Assembly (NCBI RefSeq): GCF_020622065.1
Contig: NZ_JAHRYQ010000001.1
Coordinates: 62,001 to 126,000 of the forward strand
Origin: Geothrix sp.
GTDB taxonomy: Bacteria; Acidobacteriota; Holophagae; Holophagales; Holophagaceae
Length of the DNA stretch: 64,000 bases
Direction: 5' to 3'
The notes under the pieces were generated by a model. That model was not told the DNA's origin. It searched no databases and saw nothing but the letters and a program-made list of their open reading frames with translations. Below, in pieces: positions 8,693-18,479 of this stretch; position 1 is the stretch's first letter; each line of letters begins with the position of its first letter. The translations under genes and the position numbers were made by a program.

Positions 8693-9268
8693 GGGCGTTC
8701 CGGGGGCTGGGGGGGTGGGGCTGGATCCCATGATAGGGGGTTGCGGGGCCCCGGGGGCAGGACCCGGTGGGAGGGGGCGAAGGTCCCCGACAGGGAGATC
8801 CGCTCGAGGGCCGTCGGGGTCGTTTGAAGGCGACTCGCCGGAAATATGCTATGAGCGGCACGGCGGACCCGGGAGTAGGAGCGAATGGATAAAAATCGAC
8901 CCTCAAAGACGAGTTGAAGGTCATGAAGAATCAGCAACCGAGCGGTTCTTGCCGGTCGAAGAGAAAGCTTCACTCCCGGTAGGAAGCTGCTTGACCCGCC
9001 GAGTCGGAAGGCGTTAGCTAGGTGCAGCCAATCCATCCAACCAGTTCCGCACGATGGTCCGTCCATCGCGGTTTCCATAACGCATCAGCTTCGCCGTATC
9101 CGGTCTGGAATCCTCCAGGCAAGTCGTCCAACTCGTCCGGCCCTCGCCGAGCCGGCATCCAGAAGGGGGAGATGAAGGTTCCGCATTCGATGTGTCGCAC
9201 GGCTCGACTGCGCAGGATTCCTGAGCATCCAGGTTCAACGAAAGGAACTTCCAAGGAGGCAACACGAC
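8693..9268. other. 576-bp leader/intergenic region, no gene recognised
   Basis: This spacer separates the divergent phosphoesterase and transporter genes and is the longest gap in the window. Its right half (about 8880-9260) is less GC-rich than its surroundings. I see no convincing coding frame; the short frames inside lack good ribosome sites or run into the transporter gene. A candidate promoter is listed separately. The transporter start is preceded by CAAGGAGG. The length leaves room for a long 5' leader, a small RNA or activator sites, but I recognise no known riboswitch. Confidence 0.6.
8991..9019 (+). promoter_or_regulatory. Candidate sigma-70-type promoter for the transporter/acs region
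   Basis: TTGACC at 8991-8996 is a near-consensus -35 element, and TTAGCT at 9014-9019 lies 17 nt downstream as a poor -10. If used, the leader of the transporter mRNA would be about 240 nt. The -10 match is weak, so this is only a candidate. Confidence 0.25.
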
Positions 9269-10930
9269 ATGGCAATCGCAACTGAACAAGTCGCAACGAG
9301 GACCCCACTCACCAAGGAAGAACGCATGGTGATCGTGGCATCGTCCGTGGGGACGGTGTTCGAGTGGTACGACTTCTACCTCTATGCAACCCTGGCCCCC
9401 TTCTTCGCGACCCTCTTCTTCCCCAAGGGAAACGATACGGCGGCCCTGCTCTCGGCCTTTGCGGCCTACGCCGCGGGCTTCCTGGTGCGTCCCTTCGGCG
9501 CGCTGGTATTCGGGCGCATCGGTGATCTGATCGGCCGCAAGTACACCTTCCTCGTGACCATCGTCGTGATGGGCCTCTCCACCTTCGGCGTCGGCCTCCT
9601 GCCGACCTTCGCGAGCATCGGTTGGCTGGCTCCCATCATCATGGTCACCCTGCGCCTGCTGCAGGGCCTGGCCCTGGGGGGGGAATACGGGGGCGCGGCC
9701 ACCTATGTGGCGGAACACTCCGCTCACGACCGCCGTGGCTACAACACCAGCTGGATCCAGACCACGGCCACCGTGGGCTTCTTCCTCTGCCTCGGGATCA
9801 TCCTCGCCTGCCGCATGTCCATGGCCAAGGAGGCCTTCGCTTCCTGGGGCTGGCGCATCCCCTTCTGGATGTCCATCTTCCTCCTCGGCGTGTCCGTCTG
9901 GATCCGCCTGAAGCTGCACGAGTCCCCCGTCTTCACCAAGATGAAGGCCGAAGGCAAGACCTCCAAGGCACCCCTGAGCGACAGCTTCCTGAAGTACCCC
10001 AACAACAAGTACGCGCTGCTGGCCCTTCTCGGCGCCACCGCGGGCCAGGGTGTGGTGTGGTACACCGGCCAGTTCTACGCGCTGTTCTTCATGCAGATCA
10101 CCCTGAAGCTGGACTTCGCCACGACCTACCTCCTCATCGGCGCGTCGCTGGCCCTGGGAACGCCCTTCTTCATCTTCTTCGGCTGGTTGTCGGACAAGAT
10201 CGGCCGCCTGAAGATCATCCTGGCGGGCTGCCTCATCGGTGCGCTCACCTTCTTCCCCCTGTTCAAGGCCCTCACCCACTATGTGAACCCGGCCCTGGAG
10301 ACCTTCCAGAACACCACCGTCATCACCGTGGCCGGCGATCCCAAGGACGAGACCTTCAACCTCTTCGTCGGGCCCTGGAGCAAGTTCTCCGAGCTGGACC
10401 GGGTGAACGACTTCTTCGGCAAGCAGGGCCTCAACTTCACCAAGGTCGCCCCTGAGCCCGGGAAGAAGGTTGTCGCCAGCATCCAGGGCAAGAATCCCAG
10501 CACCGGGGAAGTCACCACCACCCGCGTCGAGGGCTGGAGCGCCACTTCGGAAGGGGCTCTAAAGAAGGCCCTGACGGACCTCGGCTATCCCAAGGAAGCG
10601 GACAAGTCCAAGGTCAACTATCCGATGACCCTCCTGATCCTGTTCGTCATGCTCATCTATGTGACGATGGTCTACGGGCCCATCGCGGCGTTCCTGGTGG
10701 AGCTTTTCCCCACGAACATCCGCTACACCTCCATGTCGCTGCCCTACCACATCGGCAACGGCTGGTTCGGCGGCATGCTGCCCCTTATCGCCACGGCCAT
10801 CGTGGCCCTGAAGGGCAACATCTACTACGGACTCTGGTATCCCGTCATCGTCGCCCTCATGACGGTGGTGATCGGCTTCCTCTTCCTCAAGGAAACCAAG
10901 GACCGGGATATCAGCACCTATCAGCACTGA
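9269..10930 (+). CDS. MFS transporter, metabolite:H+ symporter (MHS) type, with large insert
   Basis: The 553-residue membrane protein has the MHS-family opening [20 protein letters not shown] and the signature loop [14 protein letters not shown] between TM2 and TM3, then [22 protein letters not shown] in two adjoining blocks. Transporters of this group carry small carboxylates, betaines or shikimate with protons. Residues about 334-449 form a long non-membrane stretch between TM segments, much larger than in classical members. It lies directly upstream of acetyl-CoA synthetase, so acetate, propionate or another monocarboxylate is the plausible substrate. A perfect intrinsic terminator follows the stop, so acs may depend partly on read-through or its own promoter. 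Confidence 0.85.
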   Translation: MAIATEQVATRTPLTKEERMVIVASSVGTVFEWYDFYLYATLAPFFATLFFPKGNDTAALLSAFAAYAAGFLVRPFGALVFGRIGDLIGRKYTFLVTIVVMGLSTFGVGLLPTFASIGWLAPIIMVTLRLLQGLALGGEYGGAATYVAEHSAHDRRGYNTSWIQTTATVGFFLCLGIILACRMSMAKEAFASWGWRIPFWMSIFLLGVSVWIRLKLHESPVFTKMKAEGKTSKAPLSDSFLKYPNNKYALLALLGATAGQGVVWYTGQFYALFFMQITLKLDFATTYLLIGASLALGTPFFIFFGWLSDKIGRLKIILAGCLIGALTFFPLFKALTHYVNPALETFQNTTVITVAGDPKDETFNLFVGPWSKFSELDRVNDFFGKQGLNFTKVAPEPGKKVVASIQGKNPSTGEVTTTRVEGWSATSEGALKKALTDLGYPKEADKSKVNYPMTLLILFVMLIYVTMVYGPIAAFLVELFPTNIRYTSMSLPYHIGNGWFGGMLPLIATAIVALKGNIYYGLWYPVIVALMTVVIGFLFLKETKDRDISTYQH

Positions 10931-10972
10931 AGGTCCGCTGCCCGCTCGATCTGAGGTCGAGCAGGCCTGTTC

Positions 10973-11005
10973 ACCCGGCGGATGGCATCCCATCCGCCGG
11001 GTTTT
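10973..11005 (+). terminator. Intrinsic terminator or attenuator between transporter and acs
   Basis: Arms at 10973-10985 and 10990-11002 form a 13-bp GC-rich stem with loop CATC, followed at once by TTTT. This is a textbook Rho-independent terminator after the transporter gene. It lies 40 nt before the acs start, so it could set the ratio of the two products. Confidence 0.75.
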
Positions 11006-11045
11006 CCCACTCACCACCCAAGCTCTTTCGCCAAGGAGTCCTTTG

Positions 11046-12998
11046 ATGTCCCAGGACCTCTTTCCCGTGAAGCCCGACATCCGGGAGCGGGCGCACATCA
11101 AAACCATGGAGGAGTACCAGCGCCTCTACCGCCTGTCCCTGGACAATCCGGAATGGTTCTGGGGCGAGCAGGCGAAGATGCTCACCTGGTTCCACCCCTG
11201 GCAGTCCGTCTTCGACGCCGACTACAAGGAAGTGGATTTCTCCTGGTTCATGGGCGGGCGCATCAACGCCTCCTTCAACTGCATCGACCGGCACCTGCCC
11301 CACCTGGGGGACAAGACCGCCCTCATCTGGGCGCAGGACGAGCCGGGCGTCTACACCCACATCACCTACCGCGACCTCAAGCATAATGTCGCCCGCGTGG
11401 CCAATGTCCTGCTGCATAACGGCGTGAAGAAGGGCGATCGGGTCTGCATCTACCTCACGATGATCCCGGAGCTCGTCTACACCATGCTGGCCTGCGCCCG
11501 GATCGGCGCCGTCCACTCGGTGGTGTTCGGCGGCTTCTCTGCGGAGTCCCTGCGCGACCGCATCGTGGACGCCCGCTGCAAGGTGGTGGTGACGGCCAAC
11601 GAGGGGCTGCGCGGCGGCAAGAAGGTGCCCCTCAAACGCACCGTGGACCGCGCCATCGAAGGCATGTCCCTGGTGGAATGCGTGCTGGTGGCCCGCCGGA
11701 CCGACAGCGAGGTGCCTATGCAGCCGGGCCGTGACCTGTGGCTGGATGAGGAGACGGCCAAGCAGCGCTCCACCTGCACCAACGAGTGGATGGGCGCGGA
11801 GGATCCGCTCTTCATCCTCTACACCTCCGGCAGTACCGGGAAACCCAAAGGCCTGCTGCACACCACGGGCGGCTATCTGACCTACGCGGCCTTCACGCAC
11901 AAGCTGGTCTTCGACTACCACCCCGATGACATCTACTTCTGCGCGGCCGACATCGGCTGGGTGACGGGGCACAGCTACATTGTCTATGGGCCCCTGGCCA
12001 ACGGAGCCACCACCGTCATCTTCGAATCCACACCCCTCTACCCCGATCCGGGGCGCTACTGGCAGATCATCGACGACCTGGGCGTGAGCATCTTCTACAC
12101 CGCGCCCACGGCCCTGCGGGCCCTGGCCCAGGCGGGTGACGACTGGATCAAGAAATACAGCCGCAAGTCGCTCCGCATCCTCGGCACCGTGGGTGAACCC
12201 ATCAACCCCGAGGTTTGGCGCTGGTATCACGATGTGGTGGGTGAGGCCCGCTGCACCATCGTCGATACCTGGTGGCAGACGGAGACCGGCGGCATCCTCA
12301 TCACGCCCCTGCCCGGCGTGACGCCCACCAAGCCGGGCTCGGCGACGCTGCCCTTCTTCGGCGTGAAGCCGGTCATCGTGGATCCGGCCACGGGCATTCC
12401 CATCGAGGGCAACGATGTCTCCGGTGCCCTCTGCCTCGGGGCCCCGTGGCCGGGCCAGGCCCGCACGGTGCATGGGGATCACAAGCGGTTCCGGGAGACC
12501 TATTTCACCCAGTACCCGGGCTACTACTTCACGGGCGATGGCGCCCGCCGCGACGAGGACGGCTACTACTGGATCACGGGCCGCATCGACGATGTGATCA
12601 ATGTGTCCGGCCATCGATTGGGCACGGCCGAGGTGGAAAGCGCCCTCGTGGCCCACGAGGCCGTGGCCGAGGCGGCGGTGGTGGGCTACCCGCACCCCAT
12701 CAAGGGTCAGGGCATCTACTGCTATGTCCTTTTGAACTCGGGCTTCTCCGAGGGCAACCAGGATCAGCTCATCGGCGCCCTCAAGGAGCAGGTGCGGCAG
12801 GCCATCGGCGCCTTCGCCGCCCCGGATGTCATCCACATCGCGGCGGGCCTGCCCAAGACCCGCAGTGGGAAGATCATGCGCCGCATCCTGCGCAAGATCG
12901 CCTCGGCCGAGTACGACGGCATGGGCGACATCTCCACCTTGGCCGAACCGGATGTGGTCAACAAGCTCATCGAGGAGCACCAAAAAAGCCAGCATTAG
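11046..12998 (+). CDS. acs: Acetyl-CoA synthetase (AMP-forming)
   Basis: Acs converts acetate, ATP and CoA to acetyl-CoA through acetyl-AMP in the cytosol. The 650-residue product has the adenylate-forming signature [11 protein letters not shown], the [10 protein letters not shown] substrate-pocket block, the [17 protein letters not shown] hinge region and the C-terminal [17 protein letters not shown] block, whose lysine is the known acetylation switch of this family. I start at the ATG at 11046, with AAGGAG at 11033-11038 seven nt upstream; an in-frame TTG just before it is less likely. The preceding MHS transporter probably supplies the substrate. Propionyl-CoA synthetase is a close alternative, but length and motifs favour acetate. 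Confidence 0.93.
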   Translation: MSQDLFPVKPDIRERAHIKTMEEYQRLYRLSLDNPEWFWGEQAKMLTWFHPWQSVFDADYKEVDFSWFMGGRINASFNCIDRHLPHLGDKTALIWAQDEPGVYTHITYRDLKHNVARVANVLLHNGVKKGDRVCIYLTMIPELVYTMLACARIGAVHSVVFGGFSAESLRDRIVDARCKVVVTANEGLRGGKKVPLKRTVDRAIEGMSLVECVLVARRTDSEVPMQPGRDLWLDEETAKQRSTCTNEWMGAEDPLFILYTSGSTGKPKGLLHTTGGYLTYAAFTHKLVFDYHPDDIYFCAADIGWVTGHSYIVYGPLANGATTVIFESTPLYPDPGRYWQIIDDLGVSIFYTAPTALRALAQAGDDWIKKYSRKSLRILGTVGEPINPEVWRWYHDVVGEARCTIVDTWWQTETGGILITPLPGVTPTKPGSATLPFFGVKPVIVDPATGIPIEGNDVSGALCLGAPWPGQARTVHGDHKRFRETYFTQYPGYYFTGDGARRDEDGYYWITGRIDDVINVSGHRLGTAEVESALVAHEAVAEAAVVGYPHPIKGQGIYCYVLLNSGFSEGNQDQLIGALKEQVRQAIGAFAAPDVIHIAAGLPKTRSGKIMRRILRKIASAEYDGMGDISTLAEPDVVNKLIEEHQKSQH

Positions 12999-13011
12999 GC
13001 TTTCCCCGATG

Positions 13012-13046
13012 CGCAGAAGAGCCCGGCAACACCGGGCTCTTCTGCG
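13012..13046. terminator. Bidirectional hairpin terminator between acs and punA
   Basis: A perfect 15-bp stem has arms at 13012-13026 and 13032-13046 around the loop CAACA. It lies between the convergent acs and purine nucleoside phosphorylase genes and can serve both strands. Confidence 0.75.
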
Positions 13047-13063
13047 TATCGGAAAGGGGGGAG

Positions 13064-13879
13064 CTACAGCGAAAGGTCCCGCACGAAGGCCCGGACCAGG
13101 GCCTCGAAGCGGCCGGCGGCGGCGGCCCCGGCCTCGAGCACTTCCTGGTGGGTGAGGGCCTGGGGCAGGATGCCGGCAGCCATGTTGCACAGGCAGGAGA
13201 TCCCCGCCACGCGCATTCCCTCGTGCCGGGCCACAATGGCCTCGGGCACGGTGCTCATGCCCACCGCGTCCGCGCCCAGGACGCGGAAGGCACGGATCTC
13301 GGCGGGCGTTTCATAGCTGGGGCCCGTCAATCCCAGGTAGACGCCCTGACGGAGGGTCTGGCCGAGGGCGGCAGCGCAGGCCGCGAGGCGCTGGCGGAAG
13401 GCCGGGTCGTAGACCGCCGTCATGTCCGGGAAGCGGGGGCCGGGCTCCACATTGGGCCCGATGAGGGGATTGGTGCCGAAGAGGTTGATGTGGTCGGTGA
13501 GGGCCATGAGCTCGCCCACGCCGAATTCGGGATTGAGGGCTCCCGCGGCGTTCGTCAGCAGCACCGCCTTCGCACCCAGTCGCCCGTAGAGGCGCATGGG
13601 CGTAACGACGAGGGACATGGGATGGCCCTCGTAGAAGTGGAAGCGGCCCGCCTGGAGCACCACCTTCCGGCCTTCGAATTCGCAGAAGACGAGCTTGCCG
13701 CCGTGGCCGGCCACGGTGGGCGCCGGGAAGCCGGGCAGGTCCGTGAAGGAAATGCTCACGCCAGCCCGGGCCTCGGCGCTGTCGGCCAGGGCCCCGAGGC
13801 CGGAGCCGAGGACGATGGCGAGGTCAGGCACGAAGGGCGCCCGGGCCTGAAGGGCCTGGAGGGCGGCGGAGGCGGTCAT
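13064..13879 (-). CDS. punA: Purine nucleoside phosphorylase, trimeric type
   Basis: PNP splits purine nucleosides with phosphate to base and ribose-1-phosphate for purine salvage. The 271-residue product shows the family blocks IVLGSGLGALAD (phosphate loop, near residue 22), GRFHFYEGHP, LLTNAAGALNPEF, GLTGPSYETPAEIRA and VGMSTVPEAIVARHEGM. The STVPE and AIVARH stretch is typical of guanosine/inosine-specific PNP rather than MTA phosphorylase. AGGAG stands 5 nt before the ATG. It is transcribed toward acs and separated from it by a terminator. Confidence 0.93.
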   Translation of the reverse strand: MTASAALQALQARAPFVPDLAIVLGSGLGALADSAEARAGVSISFTDLPGFPAPTVAGHGGKLVFCEFEGRKVVLQAGRFHFYEGHPMSLVVTPMRLYGRLGAKAVLLTNAAGALNPEFGVGELMALTDHINLFGTNPLIGPNVEPGPRFPDMTAVYDPAFRQRLAACAAALGQTLRQGVYLGLTGPSYETPAEIRAFRVLGADAVGMSTVPEAIVARHEGMRVAGISCLCNMAAGILPQALTHQEVLEAGAAAAGRFEALVRAFVRDLSL

Positions 13880-13898
13880 GGCGGCTCCTGGATCGGGG

Positions 13899-15836
13899 CT
13901 AGAGGCTCGGCGTGAAACTCACGGTCACGGACACATCCGGCTGGATGGCCGTGGGGCTCTTCAACCGCACTCGGACCGGGTGGTAGAAGGGCGCCGTGTT
14001 GGCGACGGGAAGCGTGAGGGCCGCCGTCGAGCCACCGGCTCCCGTGAAGGAGAAGGTCCGGCTGAGCTGAGGCAGGTCCAGGTCGATCTGGCTGGTCGCA
14101 TCCAGGGCGGGCGAGACGGCCACGGAGAGGATGTAGCGTTTATCGGCGCTCAGGCTGAAGCCGCTGTAGAACACCTCACCCTCGGAGGCGTTCGGGTAGC
14201 TTCCGCGCACCTGCACGGCCTTGGCCATGCTGAGGGTGAAGGGGGCCAGCGGGGTGGTCAGGGCGTTGGGATCGGTGCCCCAGCTGGAGACGAACACCGC
14301 GGTGGCGCCGGTGGTGGGCCGCGGCCAGGGCACGCCGAAGGGCGTGGTCAGGCTCGTGAGGGTGGCATCGGTGAAGATGGTGACGAGGTCCGCGGGCTCC
14401 CCGAGGTTCTTGGATTCCTTGAGCCGGGCGAGCTGGCTGTAGATGTTGAGGGGCTCGGTATCGCGGCCTGTGGCATCGGTGGCGCCGTTGGTGAACCCGA
14501 CGGGGGCCTGAAAGAACCGGGCGGCCGCGAGGGGGTTGATGCTGTTGGTCCAGGTGGTGGGATTGCCGGGGCTGGCCACGCTGCTGGCCTTGAGGATGAT
14601 CTCCCAGGCGAGGGCGCGGATGGCCGGCGCGGAATAGGGCGAGAGCTGCGCGGCGCTGAGGCCGGTGATGTTCCGGATGTCGACCGCGGGCGCGGCCAGG
14701 GCGGTGCCCTGGGTATCCGCCAAATAGGGGGTCTTCAGGACATTGGCGGCCATGGCCTCGGCCAGCCCTTCGATGCGGGCCATGTCGGGGCTCAGGTCCG
14801 TGAGGGCGGCGGCCACGGGGAACAGGGGCGCGAGGGGGGTGGAGAAGGTGCGGGCGTTGTTGCCGGCCCAGAGCAGGTTCCGGGCGAGGAGGGGCAGGAT
14901 CACCCCTTCGTCGAAGGCATCATCGTTGGCTGGCCCGCCCTGGATCGATCCGAAGTAATGGAGGCTCGAGAGGTAGGCATCAAAGGCCAGGGGGTAGACC
15001 GTGCGGTCGTACTCGATGAAGGAGCCGCGCGTCGACGAGACACCCGGGACATAGTGGAGATCCAGCGTGGCGCCGGGGGTGGCCGTTCCATACACGCCCT
15101 TGAAGCTGGCGACGGTATCGCCGATGGCAAGGACGCGGCTGCCCGTGCCGGTGGTGCGGCCGGCCAGGGTGGTCTCGTCCACCGGACTGGCGGCGGCGGT
15201 GGCCACGAGGCTGCCGCGGTCGTAGGTCGGATTGACCAGCCACCACTTGTCCGAGAGGCCCACGGTGAAATTGACGATGCCGTCCCCGGCGGGGAGGGAG
15301 GCGGGGGTGGGGTTGCCCGCGGGGGCGGTGCCATCGAAGGCCTTCCGCATGGCGTAGCGGTACCGGTCGGACTGGGGGACGGTGCTGGCGATGCCGGCGG
15401 GGTCCCCGATGAGGTTGACGGAATGGCCGCCTCCGCCATCGAAGGTGCTCATCAGCTCGACCATCAGGGGCTTGTCCTTGGGGACTGCCAGGAGGTAGAG
15501 TCCGTTGGCATCCGTGAAGCCGGAGCTCTTAAGGAGCCAGACCGGAGTCTTGGTGACGCCGTCCGGCCCGAGCTGGTCATTGAGCTGGTAGACGCGGATC
15601 AACACGCCCCGGGCGGGCTTCGTCTGCAGGTTGGCCGCCACGGAACTGTCCACCAGGCCGGTGGGGACGCCGTTGGCGTCGTTGGCCAGGGGCACCCTCA
15701 CATAGGTGACGGTGCCGGCGATGTTCACGCTATTGGCCGATGCAGCGTCCTCCTTCTTCTTTCCTCCACAGGCCAGCGCCACGGCCAGAAGGGCAACGGC
15801 CCCCAGGGCCCGGAGGGAAGCTCGGTACAGCGGCAT
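13899..15836 (-). CDS. Large lipoprotein of unknown function
   Basis: The 645-residue product starts with a lipoprotein signal peptide: basic N-terminus, hydrophobic core and the lipobox LAVALAC followed by GGKKKEDA, so the cysteine is probably lipidated. After it comes a carboxypeptidase-regulatory-like stretch (about residues 35-130, with GVLIRVYQLND and SGFTDANGLYLLAVPKDKP) and a long mostly beta region with many Ala, Thr and Pro, ending in a strand-rich tail DVSVTVSFTPSL. I choose the ATG at 15836, with GAGG 5 nt upstream, over the GTG at 15842. I recognise no enzymatic motif. It may be a surface or periplasmic adhesion or transport component. Confidence 0.75.
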   Translation of the reverse strand: MPLYRASLRALGAVALLAVALACGGKKKEDAASANSVNIAGTVTYVRVPLANDANGVPTGLVDSSVAANLQTKPARGVLIRVYQLNDQLGPDGVTKTPVWLLKSSGFTDANGLYLLAVPKDKPLMVELMSTFDGGGGHSVNLIGDPAGIASTVPQSDRYRYAMRKAFDGTAPAGNPTPASLPAGDGIVNFTVGLSDKWWLVNPTYDRGSLVATAAASPVDETTLAGRTTGTGSRVLAIGDTVASFKGVYGTATPGATLDLHYVPGVSSTRGSFIEYDRTVYPLAFDAYLSSLHYFGSIQGGPANDDAFDEGVILPLLARNLLWAGNNARTFSTPLAPLFPVAAALTDLSPDMARIEGLAEAMAANVLKTPYLADTQGTALAAPAVDIRNITGLSAAQLSPYSAPAIRALAWEIILKASSVASPGNPTTWTNSINPLAAARFFQAPVGFTNGATDATGRDTEPLNIYSQLARLKESKNLGEPADLVTIFTDATLTSLTTPFGVPWPRPTTGATAVFVSSWGTDPNALTTPLAPFTLSMAKAVQVRGSYPNASEGEVFYSGFSLSADKRYILSVAVSPALDATSQIDLDLPQLSRTFSFTGAGGSTAALTLPVANTAPFYHPVRVRLKSPTAIQPDVSVTVSFTPSL

Positions 15837-15945
15837 GACCACCTCAAAACGGCGAAAGGATCAAGTCTAGCATGGCGCCCAGAGCCGATCCCGCGCCGGG
15901 ATGGGGGCGGGCGCTTCCTTCCAGTGCCGCAGGCGGGATGGAAGT

Positions 15946-17031
15946 TCAGCGCCGTGCGCCGGCTCCGATCAGCGTGTTCTGGGCGGCGAGTTCGGAGGAG
16001 ATCTCCTCTTCATCGTTGAGGACCGGCAGGGGGTTCCGCTGGAGGCCGTCCACCTTGAGCTCGAAGTGGAGGTGGGGACCCGTGGCGTTCCCGGTCCGGC
16101 CGACTTCCGCGATCTTCTGGCCCCGACGGACGATGTCGCCTTCCTGGACCAGGTTCAGCTTGTGGTGGGCATACAGGGTGGCGACGCCGTTGCCGTGATC
16201 GACCACCACATAGTTGCCGTACTGCTTGTGCCGGCCGGCCATGATCACCTGCCCGTCGAGGGCGGCGAAGACGGCGGCGCCGACGGGGGCGGTCAGGTCG
16301 ATGCCCCGGTGGCGGCCCTTGTAGCGGACCCGCTTCTTGCGCTGGTTCTTCACCCGCACGGTCTTGGTGCGCATCCGGGGACCCCAGGCGGAGCTGATTG
16401 TCCGGGTCTCCACGGGCCAGAGCAGGTCCAGGCGCTCCGGATCGGCCGGGGCGAAGGTGGGCAGCAGGGCCTTCAGCTCGGCCTCGCTGACCGGGGGGAG
16501 GACGGACTGCATGCGGGCGAGGAGCTGGGAGGGCGTTCCGGGGGTCTGATGGGTCTCGTCGTGGACGGAGGCCACGGGTCCCGGGGCCGGGACCGCAGCC
16601 CGCACCTGATAGGGCAGAAGCCGCTCAAGGTGCGGCATGGGGGCGGGGGGGACCACCGGGGAGAGGGGCAGGGCCGCCAGAGCTGGCCGGGACACGAGCG
16701 CGGGAGCCACCGGGACCTCTGAGGGCCCGGCTTCCGCCAGGGTCGGCGTCGCCGGCCGGGCGGCCGGCACCTTCAGGCGGTCCCCGACGGCAAGCTTGCC
16801 GAGGTTCCGGCCGGGGTTCAGGGCCTTCAACTCCGCCAGGCTCAAGCCCGTGGCCCGGGCGACCGCGGCGGCGGTCTCACCCTTGCGCATCACATGCACC
16901 GAACCCTCTTCCAGGCGGGCTGCCTGGCGGGCGGGGGGTCGCGGAGAAGTCTTCTTGGAGGTCCGCTTCGGTGCGGCCTGAAGGCCGAGGCTGAGGGACG
17001 CGAGAACGAGGGTCAGGGCGGCAAGACGCAT
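15946..17031 (-). CDS. LysM and M23 (LytM) peptidoglycan endopeptidase
   Basis: The 361-residue protein has a signal peptide (residues 1-20, cleavage near LQAAP), a LysM peptidoglycan-binding motif (about 45-92, HVMRKGETAAAVARATG to VGDRLKVP) and a C-terminal M23 metallopeptidase domain. The zinc and catalytic residues are visible in GRHRGIDLTAP (H and D) and GPHLHFELKVDG (HxH). It probably cleaves cell-wall crosslinks in the periplasm. Spacing places it alone, with a 221-bp spacer before moaC. Unlike the EnvC-like protein at 43475, this domain keeps its catalytic residues. Confidence 0.9.
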   Translation of the reverse strand: MRLAALTLVLASLSLGLQAAPKRTSKKTSPRPPARQAARLEEGSVHVMRKGETAAAVARATGLSLAELKALNPGRNLGKLAVGDRLKVPAARPATPTLAEAGPSEVPVAPALVSRPALAALPLSPVVPPAPMPHLERLLPYQVRAAVPAPGPVASVHDETHQTPGTPSQLLARMQSVLPPVSEAELKALLPTFAPADPERLDLLWPVETRTISSAWGPRMRTKTVRVKNQRKKRVRYKGRHRGIDLTAPVGAAVFAALDGQVIMAGRHKQYGNYVVVDHGNGVATLYAHHKLNLVQEGDIVRRGQKIAEVGRTGNATGPHLHFELKVDGLQRNPLPVLNDEEEISSELAAQNTLIGAGARR

Positions 17032-17252
17032 GGGGGTAACTCCCGGCTGGAACGGAAAAGCCTGCTTCGCTAGGCCTCCTTGGGGGGGTCGTGACCCCGG
17101 GTCAGTGATGAATAGGAACAGTCAAGACTCATCCTACCGGGTCGAGGCGGCCTTGAACATGCAAATGTTTTCCAACTGGCTCGGGTGCCAGGCCCGATAT
17201 GGGGAGGGTCGAGGGGGGAGGGACCTGGAATGCCCGACCTGGCAGGCCCGGT

Positions 17253-17753
17253 TCAGGGCGCCCAGGGGCACCCCTCCCAGGGCAGGGTGACGGTGCCCCG
17301 GCGTCCCCCCTCTTTCCGGAGGAGCCGGGCCGGGCCGACGGCCATGCCGTGGCTCACGGCCTTGAGCATGTCGTAGAGCACCAACAGGCCCACGGTGACG
17401 CCGGCCAGGGCTTCCATCTCGATGCCCGTCCGGCCCTCGCAGCTCACGGACACCCGGAGCCAGGCGCGGCGGGTGGCGGGGTCCCAGTGGTGAGTCACCT
17501 CCACCGCCTCGATGGCCAGGGGGTGGGCCAGGGGGATCAGGTCCGAGGTGCGCTTGACCCCCCCCACCGCACCCATGCGGGCCACGGACCAGGGGTCGCC
17601 CTTGGGGCCACCGCCCCTGGACAAGGCTTCGGCAGCCGGGGCATCCAGCTCCAGGTAGCCGGCCGCCACCGCCATCCGCCGGGTCACGGCCTTGGCGGAG
17701 ACATCCACCATCTGGGGGCGGCCTTCGGGATCGAGGTGCGTGAGGTCAGCCAT
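17253..17753 (-). CDS. moaC: Cyclic pyranopterin monophosphate synthase MoaC
   Basis: MoaC converts the cyclic dihydro-GTP made by MoaA to cPMP in molybdenum-cofactor synthesis. The 166-residue product has PQMVDVSAKAVTRRMAVAAG, the GGVKRTSDLIPLAHPLAIEAVEV active-site block and GIEMEALAGVTVGLLVLYDMLKA, all diagnostic. I start at the ATG at 17753 because GGAGG lies 7 nt upstream; the in-frame TTG at 17759 is too close to that site. It is coupled to the HAD phosphatase gene, whose stop codon lies 2 nt before the start. Other moa genes are not in the window. Confidence 0.94.
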   Translation of the reverse strand: MADLTHLDPEGRPQMVDVSAKAVTRRMAVAAGYLELDAPAAEALSRGGGPKGDPWSVARMGAVGGVKRTSDLIPLAHPLAIEAVEVTHHWDPATRRAWLRVSVSCEGRTGIEMEALAGVTVGLLVLYDMLKAVSHGMAVGPARLLRKEGGRRGTVTLPWEGCPWAP

Positions 17754-17755
17754 CG

Positions 17756-18409
17756 TCAATCCTCCACCCAGGCCAGGAGGATGTCCCTCAAGGCAGCCGT
17801 GTCCGGTGCGAAGGCCCGGGGACCACAGGCGGCCAGCGCCTCCTCGGGGTAGAAGCCGTGGCCCACGGCCAGGCTCGGCACCCCGGCGGCCTTGGCCATG
17901 TCCAGGTCGAAGGGGGTGTCGCCCACCATGAGAATGTCCTCGGCGGCGAGGCCCGTCCGAGTCTGCATCAGCTGCAGGGACTCAGGATGGGGTTTACCGT
18001 GGGTGACATCGTCGGGGGTGATGATGGGGTCGAAGTAGGCCTCCCAGCCCCACCGGCCCATCTGGCGCAGAAGAGGAACCGTCCGCTTGGAGGTGGCCAC
18101 GCCCATGCGCTGGCCCCGGGCCCGGAGCTCGTCCAGCAGCTCGGGAATGCCCTCGAAGGGCTGGAGCAGATGCTCGTGCTCGAGGTGGCCGAAGCTGCGA
18201 TAGGCCTTCAGGACGGTCTCGTTGTCCAGTCCCAGGGGACCGAAGGTGTTCCGGATGCCGGCCTCCACGGGCAGGCCGACATACTTCAGCCACTCGGCCA
18301 TGACCGACCGGGGCTGACCCAGGGCGTCCAGGGCGTGGGCCATGCCGGCCTCGATGAGGGGGCGGCTGTCCACCAGCGTGCCGTCGAAGTCCCAGGCGAT
18401 GAGTTTCAA
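17756..18409 (-). CDS. HAD-family hydrolase, phosphoglycolate-phosphatase-like
   Basis: The 217-residue protein carries the HAD motifs WDFDGTLVDS (nucleophile D7 and acid D9), ATSKR (motif II Thr/Ser), the lysine in HGKPHPE (motif III) and MVGDTPFDLDMAKAAG (motif IV). A helical cap lies between residues 15 and 90. This is the Gph/PGP subfamily that removes phosphate from small metabolites such as 2-phosphoglycolate; the real substrate is unknown. The start is a TTG at 18409 with GGGAGG 4 nt upstream and no ATG nearby. It overlaps the region in front of moaC and is separated from serA by a very strong hairpin. Confidence 0.85.
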   Translation of the reverse strand: MKLIAWDFDGTLVDSRPLIEAGMAHALDALGQPRSVMAEWLKYVGLPVEAGIRNTFGPLGLDNETVLKAYRSFGHLEHEHLLQPFEGIPELLDELRARGQRMGVATSKRTVPLLRQMGRWGWEAYFDPIITPDDVTHGKPHPESLQLMQTRTGLAAEDILMVGDTPFDLDMAKAAGVPSLAVGHGFYPEEALAACGPRAFAPDTAALRDILLAWVED

Positions 18410-18428
18410 AGAAACCTCCCAGGCTCCA

Positions 18429-18479
18429 TGATGCCAGACCGGGTGGCAGGGCTTGGCCCTGCCACCCGGTCTGGCATCA
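18429..18479 (-). terminator. 24-bp perfect hairpin terminator after serA
   Basis: Arms at 18429-18452 and 18456-18479 are exact reverse complements around a 3-nt loop. The serA stop codon (18477-18479) lies inside the stem, so the hairpin starts at the very end of the gene and probably both terminates transcription and protects the mRNA 3' end. No long T-run follows. Confidence 0.75.

Noticed and set aside
8693-9268. A c-di-GMP or other known riboswitch in the transporter leader
   Set aside because: I found none of the conserved core sequences of known riboswitch classes in either strand.
9014-10279. A 421-codon minus-strand frame opposite the MHS transporter
   Set aside because: The highly charged, Glu/Gly-rich translation is typical of antisense of a membrane-protein gene.
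10971-13190. A 739-codon minus-strand frame opposite acs
   Set aside because: It is a GC-driven shadow of a clearly conserved acetyl-CoA synthetase, with no independent support.
13878-16019. A 713-codon plus-strand frame opposite the lipoprotein gene
   Set aside because: Its Gly/Arg/His-rich translation has no family features; the lipoprotein on the other strand has a proper signal and ribosome site.
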